Source: Acrasis kona
Taxonomy: Eukaryota > Heterolobosea > Eutetramitea > Acrasida > Acrasidae
DNA: 64,000 nt
Assembly: GCA_026419775.2 (NCBI GenBank)
Contig: JAOPGA020001328.1
Coordinates: forward strand, 1-64,000
Direction of reading: 5' to 3'
Shown: in pieces, positions 18,901 to 29,699 of the stretch
Layout of the letters: every line of letters begins with the position of its first letter
Position numbering within the stretch: the stretch's first letter is position 1
The notes under the pieces: model-generated
What the model saw: only the letters and a program-made list of their open reading frames with translations
Database searches by the model: none
What the model was told of the DNA's origin: nothing
Program-made: the position numbers and the translations under genes

Positions 18901-20428
18901 TTACATTGTTTTTGTTACATTTGATAAGGTCTTGTAGAATACTGCGTGAAAGTGTCCACAAGCAACGTTCCATTGCATTTGATTCGTGTTTCCAGTGTTG
19001 GTGGAATTGATTAGTATTAATCTTTGTGGCATTACAATCTTTTTGACTTGTGCGTCGAATCCGAGTTTGTTGTTGCTGTTGGAGCCACAAGCCCATACTT
19101 GATCATCGGTGGTTATAAAGTAGGAGTAATTGTATCCACAATGAGATGACTTGACGAGCTTCCTGCACGAATCCAACCGGAAACATTCATTTATGCACGA
19201 AAATTCTGGATAATTGTTGCTTGTGTCGGGAAGACCTAACTGTCCGTAAAGATTTGCTCCACAAACCCACACTCCATGATCTTCTACAAAAATGTTACGA
19301 ATTAAAAGTACGTGATGAGTTACTTGTGACTACTAGGGTGTGTCTTCTCCCGCAGCTAGCGCTCACTACTTTAAAGTTCTTGTTGGAGGAGATGAATTGT
19401 TCCGTGAGTGGTGTCGGTCCGAAAACATCTTCAAAGTGACCTTGTGCTAACTGTCCGTGTGGCCATTGCGCTGCCACAAACAAGAATTGAATCGTCATCT
19501 AAAGGTTAATTGCCCGTGAAACTTCTGTGTTGCATACCAAGAATGAAGACGGAGTGATGCCCACCACATGCAATTTCTTTTACAACGAGGTTGTTCTCTG
19601 AAAAGAAATCAATCTTTACTGGTGTGTGTGCCTCTGAGACACTTTTTGGTAGGCCTAGTTGGCCGCACTCATTAGCACCACAAACCCATACCTTGGATAA
19701 TCAGCACTGTGAAATGTAAACGTATCATACCTCGTTATCGGTTGTTAAAAAAAATGTGTGTTCATATCCACACTCGACTTGTTTGACTTGCTTACTTCCA
19801 AGTCCGTCAGCATTTTCAAGGGAGATGTTGATCGGGTGTTGCACTTTTTGCGTGTGTCCGAGACCAAGTTGAAACACTTCATTATGCCCACATCCCCAAA
19901 CATTTCCATCGCCTGGAATGGTTTAGCAGTTGTAGTAAACGTCATACATACTTGTTAAAAACATCGTGAAAAGCCCTCTAGTGATTACATCAACCACCTT
20001 TTCATTCCTCAAAAGTTCAAGTTCTTTGAGCTCGAAGCAATCTGCTTCATCTATTGATGAGTAGAACCCATCCAGCCCTAGTTGATCGAAGTGGTTATTG
20101 CCACATACCCATACCCTACGATCCTCTAAATTTGTTATTAATCATTTAAAAAAACCATGTTACCTGTTAGGAATACTGTGTGATTTTTACCACATGCAAC
20201 TTTATTAATGTTGGATTCCATAAACTTTAGTGGCAGTACGTAAGGGGGTTTCTGAATAGGACTCGATGGGCTAAGCAGTGGCGGTGTGGAATAGGAACTG
20301 CCCGGAGTGCCCAAATTTGCAGGAGAGTCACCCTTCTCAACCAAAGCAGTAATCGTGGGAGCATTCTCTATATCTGCCTTCAGTGCTAATTGCCCGTTCT
20401 TATTTGATCCAAGTACATAGATTGACAT
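18901..20428 (-). CDS. RCC1-repeat (beta-propeller) protein, frame doubtful in one exon
   Basis: Six exons: 20428..20164, 20125..19952, 19912..19731, 19691..19538, 19498..19324 and 19283..18901, with introns of 38-40 bases. Every exon carries RCC1 repeats: WVCGNNHFDQLGL, GCGHNEVFQLGLG, WVCGANECGQLGLP, PHGQLAQG, WVCGANLYGQLGLP, WACGSNSNNKLGF. Such propellers serve as Ran or other GTPase exchange factors, or as scaffolds; the target is unknown. In exon 5 the first strand (DDDSILVCGS) and the following QWPHGQLAQG lie in different frames, so the summed exons are one base out of phase. An alternative acceptor putting the exon start at 19470 restores an open frame but makes a 67-base intron and drops the strand. 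Confidence 0.75.
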
Positions 20429-20586
20429 CTAGATTTTGATATTTTTTGATATTGAAAAATACGTCAATGCATGACTTTGGTTGAATTGACCTAGCAGACG
20501 ATTGTAATTCGGGGAATTCCAATAGATTCCAAAGGAGGTCACAAAGAATCTTTCAAGCCATTAAATAGCACCGCATACAAGAAACC

Positions 20587-21959
20587 TTATTTTTTATTTA
20601 GTTCAACATTATGATGATCTTTGTTGACTACAAAGTCTGCCATATCTTTAAACATGCTGGCAAGTTGTGCCATCTCCTTTTGCTTTTCCTCTTGGTCCTC
20701 CTCAAAAAGTTTTGTAATCTGCTCCTGTGCGAGTTCTTCAAAATCAGTTTCCTCAAGAATTTTTTCTCTAATCTCTGGAACTTGCTCAATAAGCAACATT
20801 GACTTGCTCAGAGTGGCAGGTGGATTGGAAATGCTGAGCTGTTCAATTACTCTTTGCAGGTCAGTCAATATTGTAATCTGATCCACAAGACTGTTGGTTA
20901 AAAGTATTCTCAAACGAAGTATGGTGTCCTTCCTGAAAGAATTGATTTCGTACCCATCACGTAATTCTGGATCCATGGCAAGATCATTGATGGCAAGCCA
21001 TACTTGTGCTTGATGTTCAGTCAATCTGTTGTGTTAAAGAAAGAAGTATAAAAAAATTACTTTGCGTTTTGTGTTCTTGGGACTTGAGTCCATTTGCGGT
21101 TTATGAATTTGTAGATGCTTTTTCCATCAGGTGATTTTCTAGTCCAAGGGGCCTTTTCTAACAAGTAAACTAACATGATCATAAAATCGTGGGTGTCTGT
21201 TATTCTTGATACTATAGAAGGGGATAGTTTGGATGCCACGTTTATAATGTGACGGATTATAGTTAATGCTGCCATTTGACAATTAAATTCAATTTCAGCG
21301 ACCTGTTCTAGGAATGTACTTTCTGGACTCTGACTCGCTATTGATGAAGTGGTTTTGGATGTATACTCTGGAGGGTCTTGAATGTTTAAACTTGTTATCT
21401 TGCGTGCACAATAGTCCACTAACTCCACTATACAGATCTGTCCTTCATTTCCCTTGTCTTGTGCCAAGTTTGTCAAAGTGTCTTGATGGTATAATATGAG
21501 TTCCAATAAATTAGCAAGGGTTGCCTCGTGGTAATACTGGGTTGATTAGAGTTTTGTAGGATGAATGAATGTTACCAAAAAGTAAGGTTTGGTAGATGTT
21601 TTACTAGCTTGAGTTATCTCTTCTTGTATTAGTGGCGCGACTTTTGTTTTCCAAATTTCAATGACGATCAGTTCGTGAATAAGAACTTTGACCTTATTTT
21701 CAACGTTGAGCTCTTCTTTGACGTATTCATCTTGGCATAGCGCAACGTTTTGATGTGCCTGAATATTTAATTGATCTACTGACATTCTTTGTTTCATCCA
21801 ACTCTTATCCCCAACTTTTTTGATGTCAATTGGCTTCAAACTTCTAACAACTCGATCAGATTCGAACTTGTTTAGACCATCCGATCTAGTCTAGGGTCAA
21901 TGTATATTTTAATCAATAGTATACCCTCCGGTGAACATCTGCCTTATCCTGTCTTCCAT
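20587..21959 (-). CDS. ZMYND10: ZMYND10/DNAAF7-like dynein-arm assembly factor lacking MYND finger
   Basis: Four exons, 21959..21925, 21885..21576, 21536..21061 and 21025..20587, with introns of 39, 39 and 35 bases, encode 419 residues. All joins restore family sequence: RSLKPIDIKKVG...WMKQRMSVDQLNIQA, LIVIEIWKTKVAPL, PYFLYYHEATLANLLELILYH, LVDYCARKI, LLEKAPWTRK...FINRKWTQV, QVWLAINDLAM. ZMYND10 is a cytoplasmic chaperone adaptor that helps fold axonemal dynein heavy chains before transport into cilia. Animal proteins end in a Cys-rich MYND zinc finger; here the protein stops just before it, and the 158 bases downstream hold no Cys-rich exon. AATAAA overlaps the stop. Confidence 0.87.
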
Positions 21960-22401
21960 CTTTGTAATTTTTAAGGCGGGAGAGGAAGTTTATCAAGTTT
22001 TAATAAGGACAACATATTCATCAGTAGTACAGAAGAAGTTTTTATTGTTTATTCATTAAAGCCATCAATCAAGCTCCAACAAAACACTTTAGTGTGGAGG
22101 GATTCAATTAAAGATTTCATAACTTTTGCTCGTTTTCGCTGTGATAATTTATAGAAGCAACTGTATCATTCTATGTGTTTTAGAATCGTTGAATGCGATT
22201 TATTAATTCCAAGGTTAAATTGATAAAGTTCGAGCGCATTCTTTAATGAGTTCTTAACTAACGTAGCTACAGTCTTTTTGATGTTTTTGTACGTTATACA
22301 AGCAAAGTAACAGTGAAAGAGTGTTCGCATTCTTCATCTGGAAATTTAACTCAGTATTTCCTTCATCACTCAACTTCACTTCAATTAACAATTTCACACA
22401 A
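21960..22401. promoter_or_regulatory. Divergent promoter region, ZMYND10-like gene and DEAD-box gene
   Basis: This 442-base AT-rich stretch separates the start codons of two divergent genes and must hold both promoters. No clear TATA box or repeated motif was found. The frame of the helicase is open without an ATG back to 22321. Confidence 0.5.
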
Positions 22402-24492
22402 ATGCTACGAGGAACATTCGATTCATCATTGTTTGTGAGAAGATGCTTGGGCATTCATACACCACATCCACTTGTATTCAATAGTTTCAGACAATATGCA
22501 AGCTTGCAAAAGGGTGCATCATCACTTGAAGATAAACCACTATCAGTAGAAGATTTAAAAGTATGCCCAGAGATCAGAAACGCACTTCAGAAATTCAAAT
22601 TCACAAATATGACACTTGTGCAACAAAAGGCAATCCCAGTTGTCTTGGACGAAAATGATGAAAGAGATTTATTGGTACAAAGCAAGACTGGTTCCGGCAA
22701 AACACTAGCATTCTTGATACCAATTGTCGATCGTGTTGTATCACTAAGAAATAAAGGAATGAGATCAGGAAAGGTCAAGGCCATCATCCTATCCCCAACA
22801 AGAGAACTAGCGTTCCAAACCAATGACGTCCTTCAAAGCTTGACAAGTTCTGGTCAAATTTCCCTATCCACATACCTAATGATCGGAGGCACGAATGTAA
22901 CCAACGAATCAAAACAACTCGTAAAATGGTTCTCCTCCGCTAGAAACGTTCCGGACGTAATCATCGCCACCCCAGGTCGCTTGCTCATGCAGCTCAACAA
23001 TTTCCCAGAATTCTCCGGCATCAACGATAATTTACAATATTTAGTTCTAGACGAAGCGGACACGCTCATCGATCAGGGTTTCAGCGAGGAAATCAAAGAC
23101 ATTGCAACATTCTTACCACAAACAAGAAAAACACTATTCTTTAGCGCGACCATGAAACGCAAGGCCAGCGAATTGGCTCAGGGCATCATGAAGCACGATC
23201 GTTTCTTTTTGGAAAATAAGGAAAGCACAAGCATACCAAGTCTAAAACAACGGTACTTGGAAGTACCAAAGGGATGTACCAAATGGGCGTCCATCATTCG
23301 TTTGATTTTGGATAATCCCGACAAGAAGATGATCATCTTTTTCGAACAAAAAAAGATGGTGGACATGTTTAGCGAAGTGTTAAAACTCTTCCACGTCAGA
23401 CACATTCCGCTGCATGGAGGCGTCGCACAAGCAAGTCGTACCAATCGCTTCCAATCATTCATGAAATCGAGTTTCGAAAAATTACTAGTGTGCACGGATG
23501 TCGCCGCAAGAGGATTAGATTTTCCAAATGTCGAAGTGGTGATCCAAGGAGATTTACCGAGCAACTCGCAAGATTTCTCCACCTATTTCCATCGTTCAGG
23601 AAGAACCGCAAGAGCTGGCAAACCAGGCATCGCGCTCATTCCGCTCACCACCGACGAACTACGATTCGTGCTTCCGGTCATGAACGCTCAATTAAGAAAT
23701 CAATACAAGGACGATACGACCATGGAACCCTTGGAGAGCGAACGCTGTCATTTCGCACCGGAGGGCGTAAAGAGCATACAAGATTCCATTTCTGATTTTT
23801 GTGACAAGGATCCTGGATTCAGAGTGGAAGCAAGATTAAGCAGCTCTAGTTTCTCCAGCATCAACTTGCCCAAAATCAACATGTTGTACCTTGGAGACCT
23901 TCGTCACTTTGATAGAGAAAACATTCAAAATTTACTTCATGAGGAATACGCTGCTAACTTGGGCATTAGTAAATCTAACTTGGTACCCAGGAAATCAAGA
24001 GCAGGTGGCGATAGTTGGGGCAATCATAGTAACTCGCGCTATGGAGGTAGTGGTGGTGGTTACAGACAATCCACATCATCCTATGGTGGAGGAAATAGTT
24101 ATAGACAATCTTATGGCGATAGATCGTCGTCCTATGCAGATGGATCGTCATCATATGGCAGAGGTGGCAAATCATACTCTTCTTATGGCGATAGAAACGA
24201 TAGATCTTCGTCGTATGGCGATAGATCTTCTTCGTATGGCGATAGATCTTCGTCGTATGGCGATAGAAACGATAGATCTTCGTCGTACGGTAGAAGAGAA
24301 CCGAGTGGGTATGGTCAGAGATTGTTTGGTGATGGAAATCGTAGCGGCGTGCCTCAAGGTCGTGGTCGGGAATCAAGTTTCTCGGAGAGATCTTCTTCGA
24401 GTTCTAATAAAGAGTACCGTAAACCATCCAAGTGGTCAGATAGTTTAGATGATGATGATGATTTTGACTTTTCGTTCACAAAGAAGAAATAA
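22402..24492 (+). CDS. Mitochondrial DEAD-box RNA helicase
   Basis: Single exon, 696 residues from the first ATG at 22402. The start (MLRGTFDSSLFVRRCLGIHT) looks like a mitochondrial presequence. All helicase motifs are present: Q motif (FTNMTLVQQKAIP), I (SKTGSGKT, ~residue 93), Ia PTREL, TPGR, II VLDEADTLID (~217), III FSAT, ARGLDFP, VI HRSGRTARAG. It resembles Mss116/PMH-type helicases that remodel RNA for mitochondrial intron splicing or ribosome assembly. The C-terminal ~180 residues are Gly/Ser/Tyr/Arg-rich with tandem YGDRSSS repeats, probably a disordered RNA-binding tail, ending in an acidic DDDDDFDFSF block. AATAAA overlaps the stop. The gene at 24536 follows after only 43 bases. 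Confidence 0.92.
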   Translation: MLRGTFDSSLFVRRCLGIHTPHPLVFNSFRQYASLQKGASSLEDKPLSVEDLKVCPEIRNALQKFKFTNMTLVQQKAIPVVLDENDERDLLVQSKTGSGKTLAFLIPIVDRVVSLRNKGMRSGKVKAIILSPTRELAFQTNDVLQSLTSSGQISLSTYLMIGGTNVTNESKQLVKWFSSARNVPDVIIATPGRLLMQLNNFPEFSGINDNLQYLVLDEADTLIDQGFSEEIKDIATFLPQTRKTLFFSATMKRKASELAQGIMKHDRFFLENKESTSIPSLKQRYLEVPKGCTKWASIIRLILDNPDKKMIIFFEQKKMVDMFSEVLKLFHVRHIPLHGGVAQASRTNRFQSFMKSSFEKLLVCTDVAARGLDFPNVEVVIQGDLPSNSQDFSTYFHRSGRTARAGKPGIALIPLTTDELRFVLPVMNAQLRNQYKDDTTMEPLESERCHFAPEGVKSIQDSISDFCDKDPGFRVEARLSSSSFSSINLPKINMLYLGDLRHFDRENIQNLLHEEYAANLGISKSNLVPRKSRAGGDSWGNHSNSRYGGSGGGYRQSTSSYGGGNSYRQSYGDRSSSYADGSSSYGRGGKSYSSYGDRNDRSSSYGDRSSSYGDRSSSYGDRNDRSSSYGRREPSGYGQRLFGDGNRSGVPQGRGRESSFSERSSSSSNKEYRKPSKWSDSLDDDDDFDFSFTKKK
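24112..24290 (+). repeat. Coding tandem repeat (21-base unit) in the helicase tail
   Basis: A 21-base unit encoding YGDRSSS is repeated in tandem, best copies at about 24184-24290, interspersed with NDRSSS variants. Copies differ at few synonymous positions, so it looks like recent slippage or unequal exchange. Confidence 0.85.
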
Positions 24493-24535
24493 AAAACTTT
24501 TTAGTCAACTTTGTTTTTTTTGTAGAATTTAACGA

Positions 24536-25291
24536 ATGGAACAACCACATGAATGGTTGCGCAATCCATGTAGGGAGAACGTGGACCTCATGTTACAAGA
24601 TGCGCAAAAAATAACAAAAAGAATATCCGATAGTTTGGTGAACGTTGGAATTATACAAAAACACGAGAATTTAGTGCATTGCGAGGACCGTTTGGAAGAC
24701 ATGCAGGTCATGATAAGGGACGTAGTGTCAAAGATTGATGGGTTTTCTGGTGGCTACCACGACAACTTCTTCAGCTTTATACGCCTATTTTTTGTAGATC
24801 CTCCCAAAGACGCCTCCGAACTCAAAAATAGAATATTAAAGAACCACAAAGATTCAGACCGTTGTGGGGGATGTGGCGGGCAAGTGTGGCCAATGAACAG
24901 GCACACCTGTAGATGCTGCAAAGTCACCCTGTGCAGTTGGAACAGTTGCGCCGGTAGTAGGGTTTTTAGCGAGGTGAACAAACATCCAGATAACATTAAC
25001 AAAAATTTTGAAGTACTTTTATGCGAGGATTGCGCTTGCAATAGTTATGAGAGAGCATACGCATACATGTTAAAACTAGATAAGTTGATTTTGGACATTG
25101 ACGGATTTTGTGACGTTATTGATGAAATTCTTCAGGGCACATCTCACAACTCGGAGGTGGTCGTAGATGTTGATGCAAAGAAGGAGGAATTAGAATTCAA
25201 GTGGAAACTAGTGAGCGCAGATAAGGACTTTGAATATTATCAAGCCGATAGCGACTTTGGCGCAAAAACGCCAAGCAGTCCATCAAACTAA
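24536..25291 (+). CDS. FYVE-like zinc-finger protein
   Basis: Single exon, 251 residues. The N-terminal ~95 residues are helical. A Cys-rich block at ~105-170 (RCGGCGGQVWPMN, RHTCRCC, CSWNSC, LCEDC) has the spacing of a FYVE-type two-zinc finger, with RHTCRCC in place of the FYVE signature RRHHCRxCG; the leading WxxD motif is missing and one His is lost, so phosphoinositide binding is uncertain. A helical segment and an acidic, Ser-rich tail follow. No membrane span or signal peptide. Role: perhaps an endosomal or RIM/rabphilin-like Rab effector; this is a guess from the finger. It ends 34 bases from the end of the convergent transporter gene. Confidence 0.65.
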   Translation: MEQPHEWLRNPCRENVDLMLQDAQKITKRISDSLVNVGIIQKHENLVHCEDRLEDMQVMIRDVVSKIDGFSGGYHDNFFSFIRLFFVDPPKDASELKNRILKNHKDSDRCGGCGGQVWPMNRHTCRCCKVTLCSWNSCAGSRVFSEVNKHPDNINKNFEVLLCEDCACNSYERAYAYMLKLDKLILDIDGFCDVIDEILQGTSHNSEVVVDVDAKKEELEFKWKLVSADKDFEYYQADSDFGAKTPSSPSN

Positions 25292-25325
25292 TAATAAGTG
25301 TAGATTAAAACAAATTTTTATAAAA

Positions 25326-26995
25326 CTACAATTCATAAACGTTTTCATCATCCCTAGTGCCTCGACCTTGTGTGTTCATGTTCATGTATCTGTTTTCGTC
25401 CTCATCTTCGTTCATGACCTTCAAGTCCTCCTCTGAAATGTATGCCGAGTTTTGTTCTTTTGATCCAATGAGTGGTTCCGCCTGACTTGGTCTGCTCTTT
25501 GCTGCTGACGAAAACAACACGTCCTTCTCATCAATATTATCCCTTAGGACTTTTCCTAATGTTTCGTATGGTAGGAATATACAGAGCACACTGGCGAGCA
25601 CCAGCACAGATCCAAATATTACGTAAACAGGGATGCGGTTGAGTTGGTAAAGAGTAATCATCAATGGTGAGAATCCACCGGCAATGCGTGTAAAGGATGA
25701 GCACGCTCCAACACCCGTCGTCCTGACCACAGTTGGGTACACTTCAGGCGTGTAAGTGTATATGAGAGACCATGGGAATGTGTGACTGAAAGATGCTAAC
25801 GTGGCAATTACTAATACGTACGTTTCGTTGTCGCTCACTGAAACTAAACAAGTGACAATGCCAGAAATCAAAAATGAGATTGCCAAGAGTGGAATTCTGC
25901 CAATCTTATCCGATATAATGGAACAGAAAACAAAACCACAAGTCGCCACTCCCACCATAAATAGAGCTTTCTGGTATGTTCTCGCATCTGCTTGGCCATT
26001 CATTTGAAACTCGTACGGAATAATTAAATTGAACCCCCAGCTTCCAAAACTGAGTAGGAACCAAATTGCAATTAGCAATAAAGTCGACCTTAATAATCCA
26101 GGTGAGAACAGCTGGAATGTTTGTGTTGTAATATTCTTCTGAACTTCTTTACCAACTTCTAACTCTCCTTTTGGAAGTTTCGAACCGTTAAATCTCGCAA
26201 TCAAAGACAGCACTTGGCTCGCCTGCTTCGCTCTTCCAGATGCAATAAGATAGCGAGGTGATTCGGGCACCACTAATCTCATCAGGCATATAATTATACC
26301 TGGCAGAGCGCACAAACACAAGTAGTACCTAATAAAAGTGTTCGTATCCATTTTGATAAGCGACCATGCAATAAGAATACAATAGACGCCACCTAGCGCC
26401 CAAAATAAGTTTAGAAAACCAACGAAGAGTCCACGATGGGATCTTGGTGTAAACTCTGTCAACATAGCTTGGTCGTTTGGTACAACTGCACCTAGCCCTA
26501 CCCCTAGTAGTGCCCTTAAAATGCAGAACGATATGATTTCTGTACAGAATCCATTTGCAATGGATACTACTGTTGAGAAGAATATGGCTCCAACAAATAT
26601 TATTCTTCTACCATATCTGTCGCTCAAAAGACCTCCAAAAAATGAGCCTAATACCATGCCCATTGATATCGATCCTCCAGCCAATCCTAGTTGTATAGAA
26701 GATAATTTCCAAGCTGCTTCAATGGACCTCATCATAAATGGAAATAGTCCCAACATTACTCCATCAATAAACCAACCTCCCCCGCAAACAATAAGCATTA
26801 GTATCTGAAACAAACCGATCCCCATCTTATCCAAAGCATCATCAAATGTGAAGGAAGGATCCTTGTCAGGGTGATAATCATCATCTGTATCATTGTGAGT
26901 TTGCTCCTCTGCATGCTCATGAATATCATCTATTACTTCCTTAATGAAGCGTTGTGAGTATTATACTTACGAATATCAGAATCTTGAGTTATCAT
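25326..26995 (-). CDS. MFS transporter, SV2/SVOP-like
   Basis: Two exons, 26995..26971 and 26935..25326, with a 35-base intron, encode 544 residues. After an acidic cytosolic N-terminus (DIHEHAEEQTHND) come 12 predicted membrane helices. Hallmarks are the loop 2-3 motif LSDRYGRR, the PESPRYL motif after helix 6, and YTPEVYPTVVRTTGVG before helix 11, the set seen in SV2/SVOP and organic-ion members of the sugar-porter-like MFS. The acidic tail is probably cytosolic. The substrate cannot be called from sequence. The first exon encodes only eight complete residues, so the start depends on this join; it is supported by the frame and a GTAAGT donor. Confidence 0.88.
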
Positions 26996-27591
26996 GCTCC
27001 CTAATTTACGGAACTAAATACTGTTTTGTAGGACGGTAAACAATTACAACAAACTGCTTACAAAAATCACAACATTCAGAACGTGGGAAATTTTCAACAA
27101 CCGAGCTGAGCGGATAATACTTAACTTGACAAATTGGGACAGCATTTCTTAGAAACGTATTGCAATAACCACATTGATATAGTTGCAGACAGCATTAGAT
27201 GTTGCTGAAAACAACATAAACAAATTCACTAACCACGTACTGGTTCAACACGTATTAGATCCAGTCTTCATAAATGGAAACACTATTCAATAATAATTAA
27301 TAAATTTCATTCGAATTCACCAAATAATCAAAAATTGCTATAAACGTCAATAGTCAATGCGAGTAGTCCAAATGGACGTGACAGTTTTGACATCATGAAA
27401 CCTTTTTTCACGACAACAAGGTTAATAGGATGAACAATTTACCCAATGCAAACGATTTTTTTCTTATTTTGTACAATGAGAGGAGGAATGTTTGGTCCAT
27501 AAATGTAGAGGAACGTTATTTTTATATTGTCAAAAATAAATATCGACTTTGATAGACAGTGTCATTAAAACATTATTGTGAAAACCAAATC
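26996..27591. other. Divergent intergenic region
   Basis: About 600 AT-rich bases between the transporter and RGS gene starts. It presumably holds both promoters; nothing distinctive was seen apart from short A/T runs. Confidence 0.5.
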
Positions 27592-28281
27592 ATGAGAATC
27601 ATAGACATGGTTAAAGCATTGAGGAAGAACAAGGATGACAAGGTGAAGAAGACAGACAAAGAAAGGAATCTTTCAGTCCTTAAACGAGTATCCAAAAGAC
27701 TAAGCCTGTTCAATTGTCAGAGCACAACATCTCCTCTTTGGAGGAAGTCTAGAATAATACAACCCAACAAATTTAAAGATAGTGATAAACCTACTCTACT
27801 GTTATATCTCAACCACCCAGAGATACATGAAATGGTAACTTATTCTTCTCATATTTATTATAATGAACAAAAGATGGTAGAGTTTGCTAGGAAAGAGTAT
27901 AGTGTGGAGAACATTTTTTTATGGGATAATATCCAACGGTACAAGCGTGCTAAGGACGTTGAGAAGAAACAATTCATTTCCAACTTTATTATGGAAAAGT
28001 TTATAACAAACACTGCAGCACTAGAGGTGAATGTATCAGGAATCAATAGAAAGGAACTCATTTTGAAAGCAAAGGTTAACTGTTTGGATGATAACTTGTT
28101 TGATAATGCTGAGAACGATATGATTGAGTGTTTATCAGACGTTTACACTAGGTTTGTGGAGACACCCACTTTTAAAATATATATTCGGAATGAAGTAAGA
28201 AAATCTGTAAGGGGCGAGATCGATCCGTTGGTATTGTCGGCTGCGTTAAATCTTATTGGTGACCTTGGCCAAGAAGAGTAA
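27592..28281 (+). CDS. RGS-domain protein (G-protein regulator)
   Basis: Single exon, 229 residues from the ATG at 27592; the frame is open a little further upstream but only from GTG and after an in-frame stop. The N-terminal ~65 residues are basic. An RGS fold fills residues ~80-215: HEMVTYSSHIYYNEQKMVEFARKEYS, VENIFLWDNIQRYKRA, then MIECLSDVYTRFVETPTFKIYI, matching helices 3-8 of RGS proteins, which speed GTP hydrolysis by G-alpha subunits at the plasma membrane. No DEP, PX or GPCR part is attached. A second RGS-like gene lies 5 kb away at 33528. Confidence 0.8.
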   Translation: MRIIDMVKALRKNKDDKVKKTDKERNLSVLKRVSKRLSLFNCQSTTSPLWRKSRIIQPNKFKDSDKPTLLLYLNHPEIHEMVTYSSHIYYNEQKMVEFARKEYSVENIFLWDNIQRYKRAKDVEKKQFISNFIMEKFITNTAALEVNVSGINRKELILKAKVNCLDDNLFDNAENDMIECLSDVYTRFVETPTFKIYIRNEVRKSVRGEIDPLVLSAALNLIGDLGQEE

Positions 28282-28528
28282 TAATTGTACAAATGTATAT
28301 TATTGGTATTTTATCAGACGTTGTAATATGACACGTGTTGGCTGCATAGATCATTTTTGTGTCGTTAATAAATGTCTATTATTTGTATCTTATATTCTCT
28401 TAGTTTCTTTCATCTTCATGACATCCAAATGTTTGTAAGACAAGGTCAAGTTGATTAAATTGATGTCTGTACCGTTCCATTAGGAGTAAACCACCAATTG
28501 GAATCTCTAGAGCAAAAGTGACAACGAC

Positions 28529-29639
28529 ATGTCTGAACCACAAAATTATTCAAGTAGTCCAGTAGTGTCGCCAAAATCACCTCAAAGCAGTGTTCTGTCC
28601 TCAATAAAGAATGCTGTGAACACGGTGGTTCGTGACATGGGTAAAATTACCATCCACATCGATAGACCATCATATATTCCTGGTGAAACAGTAACAGGCA
28701 GAGCAGAGCTTGTACTTAAAGAAGAGATATCAGCTCGCTCAATGAAAGTGAAGTGGAAGGGGTATGAATGGACCACAGCAACTGTTGTAGAGGAGTACTA
28801 CTCAGGCGGTAAGATGCATGTTCGCAGAAGAAGGATTTACGATACAAGAGTTCTTTATAAACAAACTGGTATCGCACACACATACGGTGCTAATGCAACC
28901 ACTGTGAGTCCAGGTACCTATGTATACCCGTTCCAGTTCATTCTTCCTCATAACATACCTGGCTCCTTCTATCATGACGGTCTTGGCTTCAAAGGTGCTA
29001 TCATTTACGAAATAAAATTTAGGGTAGATATGTTGGTAATTTTAAAAATTCTAAACAAAACAACTAAACGAAATTTAGGGAATCGACATTAAGAATGTTG
29101 CAGTTGTTCAAGTACAGGAAATTTGCAACAAAATACCCGAAATGCTCCACGAAGAGAATGATAAGAAATTCCTTTTTGGTGGCAGTGGAAAACTCTTCTT
29201 GAAAGTTGATGTAGATAAGAATATATATGAACCAGGCGAACATGTTGTGGTGAATTGCAGCGTCCGAAATGACTCCTTAAAGGACGTTGAGAGATTAAAA
29301 GTTAAACTCATGCAAGATGTCAAAGTAAAATGTCAGCATGAAGATGAGAGCTCTGTTGTGGAAATACATAGAATGGTTTACCCATTTAGCGTCAAAGCAA
29401 AATCCTCATTCCAAGGAGAATTGATATTTGAAATACCAACAGAGGTACTACCAAGTTGTACAGGTATTATAGCCAGCAATCAGTACCACTTGGATGTTGA
29501 GTGTGACGTCACAATGGCGTTTGACCTGGAAGTACACCCAAAAATTACGATTGTTGCACCAAGAGGGAGGACAATTTCTAATTTATATCAAGACTTTAAC
29601 AAGAACTCCTGGAGAGAGCAACCAGATAATCATTTCTAA
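28529..29639 (+). CDS. Alpha-arrestin-like protein
   Basis: Two exons, 28529..29035 and 29079..29639, with a 43-base intron, encode 355 residues. Arrestin N domain (~35-180): ITIHIDRPSYIPGETVTGRAEL, WTTATVVEEYY, TYVYPFQFILPHNIPGSF, GAIIYEIKFRVDM. Arrestin C domain (~200-345): LFLKVDVDKNIYEPGEHVVVNC, FQGELIFEIP. The intron lies exactly between N-domain and C-domain strands, and the join (KFRVDML-GIDIKNVAVV) is typical. Such proteins link receptors and transporters to ubiquitin ligases and endocytosis. No PPxY motif was seen. It follows the RGS gene on the same strand by 247 bases, so both may belong to G-protein-coupled receptor signalling. Confidence 0.87.
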
Positions 29640-29699
29640 CCTTTCAGAAATGATGACACAAAAAGACAAGTCAATAAATGAATTCTTATTTATTTTATA

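Noticed and set aside
24112-24290. Regular repeats that could suggest a CRISPR array
   Set aside because: Units are contiguous, coding and without spacers, in a eukaryotic gene.
23891-24448. Alternative plus- and minus-strand frames across the helicase tail
   Set aside because: They arise from the 21-base tandem repeat being open in several frames; the helicase frame carries all motifs.
28256-28438. 60-residue frame after the first RGS gene
   Set aside because: Overlaps the RGS end out of frame and looks like AT-rich spacer translation.
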